Below, piece after piece: positions 40,162 to 52,232 of a stretch of 64,000 nt of DNA. Position 1 is the stretch's first letter. Each line of letters begins with the position of its first letter. The stretch is taken from contig NZ_CP054918.1 in assembly GCF_013364195.1 (NCBI RefSeq), forward strand, positions 3,275,001 to 3,339,000. Reading direction: 5' to 3'. Under the pieces are notes generated by a model that worked only from the letters and a program-made list of their open reading frames with translations, was not told the DNA's origin and ran no database searches. A program made the position numbers and the translations under genes. Source of the DNA: Streptomyces sp. NA04227 (GTDB taxonomy: Bacteria; Actinomycetota; Actinomycetes; Streptomycetales; Streptomycetaceae).

Positions 40162-42561
40162 ATGAACTCCGACATCCGGCCCCTGCCCGAAACCCCTCCA
40201 CCCGGTTACGCCGCTGCGCGCGGCCGCGAGACGCACAGCCCGCCGCCCCGGCGGGGCCGGTTCCGGATCCAGGGCGCCGATGTGTCCGCTTCGGTGGCCG
40301 TCTTCCTGATCGCCCTGCCGCTGTCGCTCGGTATCGCCCTGGCCACCGGTGCGCCGTTGCAGGCGGGACTGGTCGCGGCGGCCGTCGGCGGGATCGTCGC
40401 CGGGCGCATGGGCGGATCGCCGCTCCAGGTCAGTGGCCCCGCGGCGGGGCTGACAGTGGTGACCGCCGAGCTCATCCAGCACTACGGATGGCGGGCCACC
40501 TGCGCCATCACCGTCCTGGCCGGGGCCGCGCAGATCGCGCTCGGCTTCCTGCGGGTGGCCCGGTCCGCCCTCGCGGTCAGCCCGGCGATCGTGCACGGAA
40601 TGCTGGCGGGCATCGGCATCACCATCGCCGTGGCCCAGCTCCACATCGTGCTCGGCGGGACCCCGGAGAGCTCGGTGGTCGACAACCTCGCCGCGCTGGG
40701 CGGGCAGTTGGCCGCGCCGCACCCGGCCGCCCTCTCGGTGAGTGTGCTCACCCTGGCGGTGCTGGTGGCCTGGCCCCGGCTGCCCGGCCGGTGGGGGCGC
40801 GCCGCGCGGCGGATGATTCCGGCCCCGCTCGCCGCGGTTGCGGTGGCCACCACCGTCGCCGCGCTCAGCGGGCTCCGGCTGTCACGCGTCGACCTGCCCT
40901 CCTGGTCGAGTCACGCACTGCCGGGGCTGCCCGAGGGCCCGGTGCTCGGTGTACTCGCGGCGGTGCTCACCATCACGCTGGTCGCCAGCGTGGAGTCCCT
41001 GCTCTCCGCCGTCGCCGTGGACAAATTGGCCGCCGCCCGCCAGGAACCCCGCGTCCATGTGCCGCGAGCCGACCTGGACCGCGAGCTGCGCGGACAAGGC
41101 ATGGCCAATGTCGTCTCGGGGGCACTGGGCGGGCTGCCGGTGACCGGTGTCGCGGTACGCAGTTCGGCCAATGTGCGGGCGGGCGCCGTGAGTCGCGACT
41201 CCACGATGCTGCACGGCATCTGGATCGTCCTCGCCGCGCTGGTACTGGTGCCCGTACTCGACCTCATTCCGCTGGCCGCGCTCGCCGCGCTGGTCATGGC
41301 GGTCGGCGTGCAGATGGTGAGCATCAACCACATCCGTACGGTCACCCGGCACCGCGAGGCCGCGGTGTACGCGGTGACGGCGGCCGGGGTGATCCTGCTC
41401 GGGGTACTGGAGGGCGTCGGGCTGGGGGTCGCCACGTCGGTCGCGGTGGCGCTGCACCGGGTCGGGCGCACCCGCATTACCCACGAGGAGGACACGGCCG
41501 GTGTCCATCATGTGCGCGCCCGGGGGCAGTTGACCTTTCTGGCGGTGCCGAGACTGAGCCGTACGTTGCACCTCGTTCCGCGCGGGGCGCGCGCCGTGGT
41601 CGAGCTCGACGGTTCGTTCATGGACCACGCCGCGTACGAGGCCCTGCAGGACTGGCAGAACGCGCACCGGACGCAGGGCGGCGCCGTCGAGATCACGGCT
41701 CGGGCGGGCGGGCGCATCGCCGAACCCGCGGGCGCGGCCCAGGCGTGCTGCCGCCCGTGGACTCCGTGGCGCAACCACCACTGCGACCGTACGGGCACGG
41801 GCGCGGGGTCCCACGAGACGGCAGGAGCAGCTCCGGCCACGGGCTCCGGGCTGAGCTTCGGATCCGGATCCGGACCCCGCTCCCGCTCCGGCTCCGGTCA
41901 CCAACTGGCCGACGGGATCAGCACCTTCCGCAGGGATGGAGCGCCGCAGGTGAAGGCCGAGCCGGCGCGGCTCGCACGCGAGGGGCAGCGTCCGACGCAG
42001 CTCTTCCTGACCTGCGCGGACTCCCGACTGGCGACCTCGAAGATCACGTCGAGCGGGCCGGGCGACCTGTTCGTGGTCCGCAACGTCGGCAATCTCGTGC
42101 CGCCGCCGGGCGCAGAGGAACAGGACACCTCGGTGGCCGCCGCGATCGACTACGCCATGGACGTCCTGGACGTGCGGTCGGTGACGGTCTGCGGCCACTC
42201 CGGTTGCGGGGCCATGAAGGCACTGCTCAACTCGCCGCCCCTGACGCCGGGTTCACCCCTGGCGCGGTGGCTGCGGCACGGGCGGCCCAGTCTCTCGCGG
42301 CTGGAGGGGGACGGGCCGCGGCCCCGGCTGGCGGGCAGCGAGCCGCCGGACCGGGCGGAACTGCTCAGCCTCAGCAACGTGGTGCAGCAGTTGGAGCACC
42401 TCCGTCGGCATGAATCGGTGGCACGGCGCGTTGCCGCGGGCACCCTCGAACTGCGCGGCATGTACTTCCACGTGGGCGAGGCCCGGGCGTATCTGCTGGG
42501 GCCCGGCGATCCCCTCTTCGACCCCGTGGCACCTGGCGACTTGAAGGAGGTGAACGTCTGA
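40162..42561 (+). CDS. SulP-family anion transporter fused to a beta-carbonic anhydrase
   Basis: A 799-aa protein. Residues about 35-450 form a SulP membrane domain (10-12 helices, SVAVFLIALPLSLGIALATG, GLPVTGVAVRSSANVRAG). A short STAS-like segment follows (about 450-520, AVVELDGSFMDHAAY), then a low-complexity Gly/Ser linker. Residues about 580-799 form a beta-class carbonic anhydrase: zinc ligand Cys and Asp/Arg in LTCADSR, and CGHSGCGAM. The fusion likely takes up bicarbonate and interconverts it with CO2 at the inner membrane face. The linker is unusually Ser/Gly/Arg-rich. Confidence 0.92.
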   Translation: MNSDIRPLPETPPPGYAAARGRETHSPPPRRGRFRIQGADVSASVAVFLIALPLSLGIALATGAPLQAGLVAAAVGGIVAGRMGGSPLQVSGPAAGLTVVTAELIQHYGWRATCAITVLAGAAQIALGFLRVARSALAVSPAIVHGMLAGIGITIAVAQLHIVLGGTPESSVVDNLAALGGQLAAPHPAALSVSVLTLAVLVAWPRLPGRWGRAARRMIPAPLAAVAVATTVAALSGLRLSRVDLPSWSSHALPGLPEGPVLGVLAAVLTITLVASVESLLSAVAVDKLAAARQEPRVHVPRADLDRELRGQGMANVVSGALGGLPVTGVAVRSSANVRAGAVSRDSTMLHGIWIVLAALVLVPVLDLIPLAALAALVMAVGVQMVSINHIRTVTRHREAAVYAVTAAGVILLGVLEGVGLGVATSVAVALHRVGRTRITHEEDTAGVHHVRARGQLTFLAVPRLSRTLHLVPRGARAVVELDGSFMDHAAYEALQDWQNAHRTQGGAVEITARAGGRIAEPAGAAQACCRPWTPWRNHHCDRTGTGAGSHETAGAAPATGSGLSFGSGSGPRSRSGSGHQLADGISTFRRDGAPQVKAEPARLAREGQRPTQLFLTCADSRLATSKITSSGPGDLFVVRNVGNLVPPPGAEEQDTSVAAAIDYAMDVLDVRSVTVCGHSGCGAMKALLNSPPLTPGSPLARWLRHGRPSLSRLEGDGPRPRLAGSEPPDRAELLSLSNVVQQLEHLRRHESVARRVAAGTLELRGMYFHVGEARAYLLGPGDPLFDPVAPGDLKEVNV

Positions 42562-42786
42562 GGGCGGCGACGCACCCGCCCGGGACACCCGGCCGGTTCC
42601 CGAACACGCGCCGGAACCCGCCGCGGGGACACACCCGGCCCGGTCCCTGCGACCCCTGTACCCACCTCCGTGGAAGTGCCAGGATCGAAGGGGTTGACCA
42701 AGGTCGTGCAAGCGCAGAAGAATCCACACGATGCCGATATTGGTCTACACCATCCGGCACGGTGTCAGCATGTGGGGAGCCAAGGA

Positions 42787-44745
<1,959 letters not shown>

Positions 44746-45166
44746 CGCGGGCACGGCATCAGCACGCGGCGCGGAGAAGGCGCGAACTCGCCGCTCGCCG
44801 AGGACGCGCGCGCGGCACCCGCACGCGATGTGCGGGCGCCGCGCGCACGGGAGTTGAGGCGCGGGGGCCGCCGAGGTGATCTCGGCGGCCCCCGCGTTTT
44901 CGTGGGCGGTTGTCCGGTGGAGCGTCCGCGGGCCACCCGGTAGGGTGAAGGCAGCGTCAGGATCTCGCCAAGAAAAGGGCGAGTGGCGGACGCGGAGTTC
45001 ACTCGGTGTGCCGGGAAGTCTGGTCGGCAGCGCTTTCAGCGTTCCCAAGCCGCAACGACGGATGGCCGGATCAGGACCGGCCGAGCACCGCGCACCCGCG
45101 ACCCGCACGGTCCGGCCCGGTACTCGGCGGACAACGCCCCGGCCTCCACTTGGAGGTCCTCCCGCC
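44746..45166. other. acsA-nhaA intergenic region
   Basis: 421 bp. It holds the acsA terminator and a TAGGGT hexamer (44941-44946), a typical Streptomyces -10 element that may serve nhaA with a long leader. No gene seen. Confidence 0.5.
44860..44896 (+). terminator. Strong rho-independent terminator of acsA
   Basis: CGCGGGGGCCGCCGAG pairs with CTCGGCGGCCCCCGCG (16 perfect base pairs, 5-nt loop) and is followed by TTTT. Confidence 0.9.
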
Positions 45167-46564
45167 ATGGCCGCCGCGCCCCGCGCCCGCCGCACCGTTT
45201 TCGCCCGGCTCTCCCTGCCCGAGCGGAATTTCGTCGTCGACGCCCTGCGGACGGAGACCGTCGGCGGCGTACTCCTGCTGCTCGCCGCGGTCGCCGCGCT
45301 GATCTGGGCGAACACCCCGCTCCAGGACAGCTACGAGTCCGTACGCCACTGGCATGTGGGGCCGGACTCGCTCGGTCTACACCTGTCCGTACAGCACTGG
45401 GCGGCGGACGGGCTGCTCGCGGTCTTCTTCTTCGTCGCCGGGGTCGAGCTCAAGCGCGAGCTGGTCGCCGGAGACCTTCGCGACCCGAAGGCGGCGATGC
45501 TGCCGGTGGCCGCCGCGCTGTGTGGAATGGCCGCACCGGCGCTGGTGTACCTGCTGGTCAACACGCTCGGCGACGGATCGAAGGCGGGCTGGGCGGTGCC
45601 CACCGCCACCGACATCGCCTTCGCCCTCGCCGTGCTCGCGGTCATCGGCACCTCGCTGCCCTCCGCGCTGCGGGCCTTTCTGCTCACGCTAGCCGTGGTC
45701 GACGACCTGTTCGCGATCCTGATCATCGCGGTCTTCTTCACCAGCGACCTGAACTTCGCCGCGCTCGGCGGCGCGGTCCTCGGCCTGGTGGTGTTCTGGG
45801 TCCTGCTGCGGCGCGAGGTGCGCGGCTGGTACGTCTACCTGCCGCTGGCCCTGGTGATCTGGGGCCTGATGTACAACAGCGGCGTGCACGCCACGATCGC
45901 CGGTGTCGCCATGGGCCTGATGCTGCGCTGCTCGCGGCGCGAGGGCGAGGAGAAGTCCCCCGGCGAGCACATCGAGCATCGCGTGCGGCCGCTCTCCGCA
46001 GGGCTCGCCGTACCGCTGTTCGCCCTGTTCAGCGCCGGGGTCGCGGTCTCCGGCGGAGTGTTGGCGGATGTGTTCACGCAGCCGGAGACGCTCGGGGTCG
46101 TGCTCGGTCTGGTGGTCGGCAAGACGCTCGGCATCTTCGGCGGGACCTGGCTCACGGCCCGCTTCACCAGGGCCGAACTCGGAAACGAGCTGGCCTGGCC
46201 GGACGTCTTCGCGGTCGCCACCCTGGCGGGCATCGGCTTCACCGTCTCGCTGCTCATCGGTGAACTGGCCTTCACCGAGGACCCCGCGCTCACCGAGGAG
46301 GTCAAGGCCGCCGTACTCGTCGGCTCGCTGGCCGCCGCCGTACTGGCCTCCGTACTCCTGAAACTCCGCGACGCCCGCTACCGCCGGATGTACGAAGAGG
46401 AGGAGCGCGACGAGGACCTCGACGGGATCCCGGACATCTACGAGGTCGGCGATCCGGCATATCACCTGCGGATGGCCGAACTGCTCGAGAAGAAGGCCGC
46501 CGAGCACCGCAGGCTTGCCCAAGTGGCGGGCGGGGGAAGCGCCGAGGACGGGCGTCCGGCATGA
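45167..46564 (+). CDS. nhaA: Na+/H+ antiporter NhaA
   Basis: A 465-aa protein from ATG 45167, GGAGG about 11 nt upstream. Eleven to twelve membrane helices; the ion-binding aspartates lie in LTLAVVDDLFAILI; FFFVAGVELKREL and PTATDIAFALAVL are conserved. The C-terminal 60 residues are a charged cytoplasmic tail (EEERDEDLDGIPDIYEVGDP) longer than in E. coli NhaA. It exports sodium in exchange for protons. Confidence 0.95.
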   Translation: MAAAPRARRTVFARLSLPERNFVVDALRTETVGGVLLLLAAVAALIWANTPLQDSYESVRHWHVGPDSLGLHLSVQHWAADGLLAVFFFVAGVELKRELVAGDLRDPKAAMLPVAAALCGMAAPALVYLLVNTLGDGSKAGWAVPTATDIAFALAVLAVIGTSLPSALRAFLLTLAVVDDLFAILIIAVFFTSDLNFAALGGAVLGLVVFWVLLRREVRGWYVYLPLALVIWGLMYNSGVHATIAGVAMGLMLRCSRREGEEKSPGEHIEHRVRPLSAGLAVPLFALFSAGVAVSGGVLADVFTQPETLGVVLGLVVGKTLGIFGGTWLTARFTRAELGNELAWPDVFAVATLAGIGFTVSLLIGELAFTEDPALTEEVKAAVLVGSLAAAVLASVLLKLRDARYRRMYEEEERDEDLDGIPDIYEVGDPAYHLRMAELLEKKAAEHRRLAQVAGGGSAEDGRPA

Positions 46565-46700
46565 TCTGTGACCAGAAACGTCCTACGGCAAGTCAGTTCC
46601 CGTGACGAACGGGCCCGTCCGCGGGCGCGGCGCGCCTCCGGCCGGAGGCGCGTGACCGACGGGACCCCCAACGGAACGCCCAAGGGAAAGAGAGAACGCG

Positions 46701-47198
46701 ATGAGCAACACCGACGGCCCCGTCGGCGCAGAACGCAGTCTCGGCCAGCTGGTCGCGAACGCGACGAGTGAGCTGTCCGCCCTGGTGCACGACGAGATCG
46801 CGCTCGCCAAGGCTCAGCTGCGCCAGGATGTGAAGCGTGCGGGCGTGGGTTCGGCGGCCTTCGTCGTCGCGGCCGCGCTGCTGATCTTCTCGCTGCCGAT
46901 GCTGAGCTTCGCCCTCGCCTACGGCATCCACGCCTGGAGCGACTGGCACCTTTCGGTCTGTTTCCTGCTGTCGTTCGCCACCAGCGTGCTGATCGCCGTA
47001 CTGACCGCCCTGGTCGGCGTGATGTTCCTGAAGAAGGCGAAGAAGGGCAAGGGCCCGCAGAAGGCGGTGGCCTCCGCCAAGGAGACGGCCGCGGTTCTGC
47101 AGCACGCGAAGCCGCACCCGCGTGCGATCCCTGCCTCCAACGGGGCGGCCCTGCCGAGCGCCGGTGCGCACAAGGATGTGGCACGCTCGACCTCATGA
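46701..47198 (+). CDS. Phage holin-family-like membrane protein (PF07332-type)
   Basis: A 165-aa protein from ATG 46701. A cytoplasmic amphipathic N-terminus (SLGQLVANATSELSALVHDEIALAKAQ, the pattern of the actinobacterial 'phage holin family') leads to two membrane helices (AFVVAAALLIFSLPMLSFAL and VCFLLSFATSVLIAVLTALVG) and a basic Ala-rich tail. Despite the name, these chromosomal proteins have no shown lysis role. Its stop overlaps the next ATG (ATGA at 47195). Confidence 0.83.
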   Translation: MSNTDGPVGAERSLGQLVANATSELSALVHDEIALAKAQLRQDVKRAGVGSAAFVVAAALLIFSLPMLSFALAYGIHAWSDWHLSVCFLLSFATSVLIAVLTALVGVMFLKKAKKGKGPQKAVASAKETAAVLQHAKPHPRAIPASNGAALPSAGAHKDVARSTS

Positions 47199-48133
47199 CG
47201 GACCCCGCCACCCCATCGGCGCAGCCTGCCTCGGTTGTACGAGTCGACGGCCCCTGGACCCACCGCGATGTCGCCGCCAACGGCGCGCGTTTCCACATCG
47301 CGGAACTGGGTGAGGGGCCGCTCGTCATGCTGCTGCACGGCTTCCCGCAGTTCTGGTGGACCTGGCGCCACCAGATGACCGCACTCGCGGACGCGGGCTT
47401 TAGGGCGGTGGCGATGGACCTGCGCGGAGTGGGCGGCAGCGACCGCACCCCGCGGGGCTACGACCCCGCGAATCTCGCCCTCGACATCACCGGCGTGGTC
47501 CGCTCCCTCGGCGAACCGGACGCCGCCCTCGTCGGCCACGACCTGGGCGGCTATCTGGCGTGGACGGCCGCGGTGATGCGCCCCAAGCTGGTGCGCCGTC
47601 TCGCGGTGGCCTCGATGCCGCACCCGCGCCGCTGGCGCAGCGCGATGCTCGGCGACGTCCGGCAGAGCGCCGCGAACTCCTGCATCTGGGGCTTCCAGCG
47701 CCCGTGGATCCCCGAGCGGCAGCTCGTCGGGGACGACGGAGCACTGGTCGGCCGCCTGGTGCGGGACTGGTCGGGGCCGGTGCCGCCGGACGAGGAGGCG
47801 CTGGCGATGTACCGCCGCGCGATCTGCATCCCCTCGGCGGCGCACTGCGCGGTCGAGCCCTACCGGTGGATGGTGCGCTCACTGGTACGGCCGGACGGTT
47901 TCCAGTTCAACCGCCGGATGAAGCGGCCGGTGCGGGTGCCGACCCTGCATCTGCACGGCTCCCTCGACCCCGTGATGCGGGTGCGCAGCGCGGCCGGGTC
48001 GGGCGAGTACGTCGAAGCCCCGTACCGCTGGCGGCTGTTCGACGGTCTCGGGCACTTTCCGCACGAGGAGGACCCGGTGGCCTTCTCCTCGGAACTGGTG
48101 AACTGGCTGAAGGACCCCGAGCCGGACCGCTGA
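47195..48133 (+). CDS. Alpha/beta hydrolase, epoxide hydrolase-like
   Basis: A 312-aa protein coupled to the preceding gene by ATGA. Oxyanion motif LLHGFPQFWW, nucleophile Asp in LVGHDLGGYLA (Asp rather than Ser, as in epoxide hydrolases and dehalogenases), acid in LHGSLDPVM, catalytic His in GLGHFPHEE. Cytoplasmic. The natural substrate is unknown. Confidence 0.9.
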   Translation: MTDPATPSAQPASVVRVDGPWTHRDVAANGARFHIAELGEGPLVMLLHGFPQFWWTWRHQMTALADAGFRAVAMDLRGVGGSDRTPRGYDPANLALDITGVVRSLGEPDAALVGHDLGGYLAWTAAVMRPKLVRRLAVASMPHPRRWRSAMLGDVRQSAANSCIWGFQRPWIPERQLVGDDGALVGRLVRDWSGPVPPDEEALAMYRRAICIPSAAHCAVEPYRWMVRSLVRPDGFQFNRRMKRPVRVPTLHLHGSLDPVMRVRSAAGSGEYVEAPYRWRLFDGLGHFPHEEDPVAFSSELVNWLKDPEPDR

Positions 48134-48671
48134 GCAGCACGCCGCCACCGATCCCCGCAGCCGCCCAACGGCACCCGTCTCGCACCCGCACACCCCGGCG
48201 CACCTCCGTGCGCCCGCGCGCCGCCCCGGCCCGTACGCCGTCGCATTTCCCCTGCACCGAGGGCAGTTGAGCCGCCCGGTGGCCGAACACCCGTCCCTCG
48301 AACCGAGTGCGGGTGCCATTGGGGGCGCGGGCCGCGGTTACCGACCATGAGGCAGGGGCAGACGTCGGGGTATGGGCCGGACGCACGACCACAGTGACGC
48401 AGCACGCCGCCGCTCGGGCACTCCGCTGAACTCCCGTCAGCAGACCGGGCCGCCTCATCGGGACCAGGGGGCCGGGACCTCGGCGATCGGAATTCCACGC
48501 ATCCTGCGCCGACGTGCCCGCTGGGTCTCCGCCCGGCTGCGGCACACCGGCAGAGGCTGAGGGCGCTCCCGAACACCTCGCCACCCCGGAGTACGGGACA
48601 CCTCGCCGCCCGGGAGTGCCGGGCGGCGCGACCACCTCGTACAGCCGCTCGCGCCGCCGCCATCGCCGTCG
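48134..48671. other. Intergenic region between epoxide hydrolase-like gene and marP
   Basis: 538 bp between convergent genes. It holds one doubtful short ORF (48372-48560). No terminator with clear pairing was found. Confidence 0.4.
48372..48560 (+). CDS. Doubtful 62-aa ORF, arginine-rich
   Basis: ATG at 48372 with GGGGT just upstream; basic product (IPRILRRRARWVSARLRHTGRG). By my count, third-position GC (about 79%) is below that expected of Streptomyces genes (above 90%). I keep it only as a possibility. Confidence 0.2.
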   Translation: MGRTHDHSDAARRRSGTPLNSRQQTGPPHRDQGAGTSAIGIPRILRRRARWVSARLRHTGRG

Positions 48672-49871
48672 CTACATCGCGCAGCTCTGGCTGTCGACCT
48701 CCTGGTTGGCCGCCCGTCCGCGTTCGATGTCCTGACGGACCTCGTCGGCGGTGAGGGCGTATCCGGTGTCCGGATCGTCCAGCGACTTGGCGAACACCAC
48801 CCCGTAGACCTTGCCCTCGGGGGTGAGCAGGGGGCCGCCCGAGTTGCCCTGGCGGACCTTCGCGTAGAGCGAGTACACGTCACGGCGGACGGTGTCGCGC
48901 TGGTAGATGTCGGGGCCGTTGGCGGTGATGCGGCTGCGGACCCGGGCCGGGCGGACGTCGTACGAGCCGTTCTCCGGGAACCCGGCGACGATGGCGCTCT
49001 GTCCGGTGTCGGCGTCCGCGCTGGTGAATTTCAGGGCGGGTGCGCGCAGTTCGGGGACGTCGAGCACGGCGATGTCGCGCCGCCAGTCGTAGAGCACCAC
49101 CTTGGCGTCGTAGAGCTTGCCCTCACCGCCTATCTGCACGGTGGGTTCGTCGACGCCGCCCACAACGTGGGCGTTGGTCATCACACGGCGCTCGTCGAAG
49201 ACGAAGCCGGTTCCCTCCAGGACCTTGCCGCAGTCCTCGGCGGTGCCGACCACCTTGACGATGGACTTCTTGGCCTGCGCCGCGACCGGGCTGCCGGACA
49301 GGGCCGGGTCGGGCCGCGGCACGTCGGTGATCGGCTCCTCCGCGAAGGGCTGGAAGACCTGCGGGAAACCGTTCTGCGCGAGCGCCGAGGAGAAGTCGTC
49401 GAACCAGGTGTCGGCCTCCCTGGGCAGCGCCCAGTGCACACCGTCCATGACCCGGGACTCGCGGACCTCCCTGCCGAGCGTGGGCAGTGTGGTCCTGGCC
49501 AGCGCGGAACCGATCAGCCAGGCGACGAGCAGCAGGGCCAGGACGTTCACCAGGGCGCCGCCGGTCGCGTCGAGCACGCGCGCCGGTGACCAGGTGATGT
49601 GGCGCCGCAGCCGGGCGCCGAGATGTGTGGTGGCCGCCTGGCCGACCGAGGCGCAGACGATGACGATGACCACGGCGACTATCGCCGTCGTGGTGCCGAC
49701 CTCGGTCTCGTCGGTCATCGCGTCCCAGAGCACCGGCAGCACGGTGACCGCGACCAAGCCGCCGCCGAGGAAGCCGATGACGGACAGGATGCCGACGACG
49801 AAGCCCTGTCGGTAACCGATCACCGCGAACCAGACGGCCGCGAGCACCAGCAGGATGTCCAGCACGTTCAC
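48672..49871 (-). CDS. marP: MarP-like membrane serine protease (CvpA domain plus trypsin fold)
   Basis: A 399-aa protein from GTG 49871. Four membrane helices in residues 1-130 (CvpA/colicin V production-like) are followed by an extracellular chymotrypsin-fold protease with His in MTNAHVV (near 230), Asp in RRDIAVLDV (near 264) and Ser in GNSGGPLL (near 342). In M. tuberculosis MarP is needed for acid and oxidative stress survival. A disulfide is plausible between Cys in EDCGKVL and the C-terminal SQSCAM. Confidence 0.93.
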   Translation of the reverse strand: MNVLDILLVLAAVWFAVIGYRQGFVVGILSVIGFLGGGLVAVTVLPVLWDAMTDETEVGTTTAIVAVVIVIVCASVGQAATTHLGARLRRHITWSPARVLDATGGALVNVLALLLVAWLIGSALARTTLPTLGREVRESRVMDGVHWALPREADTWFDDFSSALAQNGFPQVFQPFAEEPITDVPRPDPALSGSPVAAQAKKSIVKVVGTAEDCGKVLEGTGFVFDERRVMTNAHVVGGVDEPTVQIGGEGKLYDAKVVLYDWRRDIAVLDVPELRAPALKFTSADADTGQSAIVAGFPENGSYDVRPARVRSRITANGPDIYQRDTVRRDVYSLYAKVRQGNSGGPLLTPEGKVYGVVFAKSLDDPDTGYALTADEVRQDIERGRAANQEVDSQSCAM

Positions 49872-49994
49872 CGATTCAAGCCTCGCCTCGCCTCACGATC
49901 CCCGGGTCCGCCGTGGGCGGGCCGCGGTCCGGACGGATCGTTCCGGGACAGCGTCGGCACGGCCTGGGACACACTCATGACGAGGGCCACCATG

Positions 49995-50741
49995 TCATGA
50001 GTGCCAGTCGAGCGGGACCGTCCGATCCCGGTCCCAGGGGCGTTCCCAGCCGGAGTAGTGCAGCAGCCGGTCGATCACACCGGCGGTGAAACCCCAGACC
50101 AGAGCGGATGCCACCTGGAAGGCCGGGCCGCGGAAGCCGCTCGGGTGCACGCAGGTCACACGGTTGTCGGGATCCGTGAGATCGGCCACGGGGACCGAGA
50201 AGACCCGGGCCGTCTCCCCCGGATCGACCACACCGACCGCCGACGGCTCGCGCCACCAGCCGAGCACCGGGGTCACCACGAACTCGCTCACCGGGATGTA
50301 GAGCTTCGGCAGCAGCCCGAACAGTTGCACCCCCGCCGGGTCGAGCCCGGTCTCCTCCTCCGCCTCGCGCAGCGCGGCGCGCAGCGGCCCGTCGCCGTGC
50401 GGGTCGCCGTCCTCGGGGTCCAGGGCGCCTCCCGGGAAGGAGGGCTGTCCGGCGTGCGAGCGCAGCGAACCCGCGCGCTCCATCAGGAGCAGCTCGGGGC
50501 CGCGCTCGCCCTCGCCGAAGAGGATCAGTACCGCGGACTGGCGGCCCGCGCCGTCGGCGGGCGGCAGGAAGCGGCTGAGCTGGCGTGGTTCCACGGTCTC
50601 GACGGCGCTCACCACCGGATCGAGCCAGCGGGGCAGGCCCTCCTTGCTCAGCCCCACCGGCGTGGGCTGCGGCGCCCACTGCCCGCCGCCGCGCACGGCG
50701 TCCTCGTGAGCGGTACGCCCGCCCTTGCTCGCGTAGGTCAT
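49995..50741 (-). CDS. NUDIX hydrolase, CoA pyrophosphatase-like
   Basis: A 248-aa protein from ATG 50741 (GGGGGTG upstream). It has the UPF0035/CoA-specific motif LLMERAGSLRSHAGQPSFPGG and the Nudix box ending REAEEETGL, with an insertion after GALDPEDG. Such enzymes cleave CoA or related dinucleotides to 4'-phosphopantetheine and ADP. It lies between marP and nth. Confidence 0.9.
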   Translation of the reverse strand: MTYASKGGRTAHEDAVRGGGQWAPQPTPVGLSKEGLPRWLDPVVSAVETVEPRQLSRFLPPADGAGRQSAVLILFGEGERGPELLLMERAGSLRSHAGQPSFPGGALDPEDGDPHGDGPLRAALREAEEETGLDPAGVQLFGLLPKLYIPVSEFVVTPVLGWWREPSAVGVVDPGETARVFSVPVADLTDPDNRVTCVHPSGFRGPAFQVASALVWGFTAGVIDRLLHYSGWERPWDRDRTVPLDWHS

Positions 50742-50798
50742 GAGCACCCCCACTCCGTCAGACCTCAACGCACTGCCGTGCACGAATCGTTCCAGGCG

Positions 50799-51824
50799 TC
50801 ATACGACGCCCAGGGGCGGGGCGGGCCTGCCCGGATAGTCGGGCGGCGGCTTCAGGCGCTGGCCCGGCAGTCCGCCCTTCTCGTACTTGAGCAGCTTCTT
50901 CGCCTTCTCGGGGTCCGTTTCGCCCTCGCCGTACGCGGGGCAGAGCGGGGCGATCGGGCAGGCGCCGCAGGCCGGTTTGCGGGCGTGGCAGATCCGGCGG
51001 CCGTGGAAGATCACGCGGTGCGAGAGATTCGTCCACTCGCTCTTGGGAAACAGCGCGCCGATCGCCTTCTCGACCTTGTCGGGGTCGGTCTCCTCGGTCC
51101 ACTTCCAACGCCGCACCAGGCGCCCGAAGTGCGTGTCCACGGTGATGCCCGGCAGCCCGAAGGCGTTGCCGAGCACCACGAAGGCGGTCTTGCGGCCCAC
51201 GCCCGGCAGCTTCACCAGCTCGTCGAGGGTGCCGGGGACCTCCGAGTCGTACTCGTCGCGCAGGGCCCGCGCGATCCCCATGATCGACTTGGTCTTGGCG
51301 CGGAAGAACCCGGTCGGCCGGATGAGCTCCTCGATCTCCTCGGGGTTCGCGGCGGCGAGATCCTCGGGAGCCGGGAAACGGGCGAAGAGCGCGGGCGTCG
51401 TCTGGTTCACCCGCAGGTCGGTGGTCTGCGCGGACAGCACGGTGGCAAGCAGCAGTTGGTACGGGTTCTCGAAGTCCAGCTCGGGATGCGCGTACGGGAA
51501 GACCTCGGCGAGCTCGCGGTTGATCCGCCGCGCCCGCCGGACGAGACCGGTGTGGGTCTCGGGAGCGCGGGCGGGCTTCTTGGCGGGGGGCTTCTGCGCC
51601 GCTGCCGCTGCCCCTGCCTTGGCGGCCTTCGTCTTCTTGGCCGGTGCCTTCGTTGCCGCAGTCTTCTTGGCAGTCGTCTTCTTGGGCGCCGTCTTCTTGG
51701 CCGGGGCAGCCTTGGCCGCCTCGGCCGTGTCGGTGCTCTTCGTGCGCGCTTGCGCGGATTTTCCGGTCGCGGCCTTCTTCACCGCGGGCCGGGCCCCCGC
51801 CCCGGGCTCGGAACTCTTCGCCAT
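50799..51824 (-). CDS. nth: Endonuclease III with lysine-rich N-terminal tail
   Basis: A 341-aa protein; E. coli Nth is 211 aa. The first ~90 residues are a PAKK/KKTA-rich basic tail ([18 protein letters not shown]). Core: [13 protein letters not shown], HhH motif [10 protein letters not shown] with the catalytic Lys, Asp in VDTHF, and the 4Fe-4S cluster [17 protein letters not shown] (C-x6-C-x2-C-x5-C). A DNA glycosylase/AP lyase for oxidised pyrimidines. The ATG at 51824 is the only sensible start. Confidence 0.96.
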   Translation of the reverse strand: MAKSSEPGAGARPAVKKAATGKSAQARTKSTDTAEAAKAAPAKKTAPKKTTAKKTAATKAPAKKTKAAKAGAAAAAQKPPAKKPARAPETHTGLVRRARRINRELAEVFPYAHPELDFENPYQLLLATVLSAQTTDLRVNQTTPALFARFPAPEDLAAANPEEIEELIRPTGFFRAKTKSIMGIARALRDEYDSEVPGTLDELVKLPGVGRKTAFVVLGNAFGLPGITVDTHFGRLVRRWKWTEETDPDKVEKAIGALFPKSEWTNLSHRVIFHGRRICHARKPACGACPIAPLCPAYGEGETDPEKAKKLLKYEKGGLPGQRLKPPPDYPGRPAPPLGVV

Positions 51825-52232
51825 GCGTGCAGCCTACGGGCCGCCGGTGACACCGGACCGGTGTTCGCCGAGCCCGGTCAGGCGGCGGGGCCGCGCGCCC
51901 CGTCCGCCCCTCACGTCTCACGGGCACACCCGGTGAGCCCATTTTCTCCCCCGGCGACAGCGTGTTCACTGAGAGCAGAATCGGTCGCGCCGATGCCGCT
52001 CCGCACACCCCGGCCCTGGTCCTTACCGGGGTTTTGTACGGTTCACCGGTACTCATCCGGAGCAGTGAGCCCCATCTGTGCAGGCCCTGTGGCGGCGGGA
52101 TCGACCCCCAATTGGCCCCCTCCTGCACGGCAACGGACGCCCGTGCGGCAGACTTGTGACTGATCGCACTGTGCGGACCCTCCGGCAAAACGGGGAGCAA
52201 GGTCCCCTGACAGGCCGACAAGGAGAGAACTC
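51825..52232. other. nth-crp divergent promoter region
   Basis: 408 bp without a gene. It holds a CRP-like site (52155-52170) and should contain promoters for both nth and crp. Confidence 0.5.
52155..52170. promoter_or_regulatory. CRP-like binding site upstream of crp
   Basis: TGTGACTGATCGCACT matches the CRP dyad TGTGA-N6-TCACA in the left half and at CAC in the right half. It lies 63-78 bp before the crp start, a place suited to autoregulation. Confidence 0.45.
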
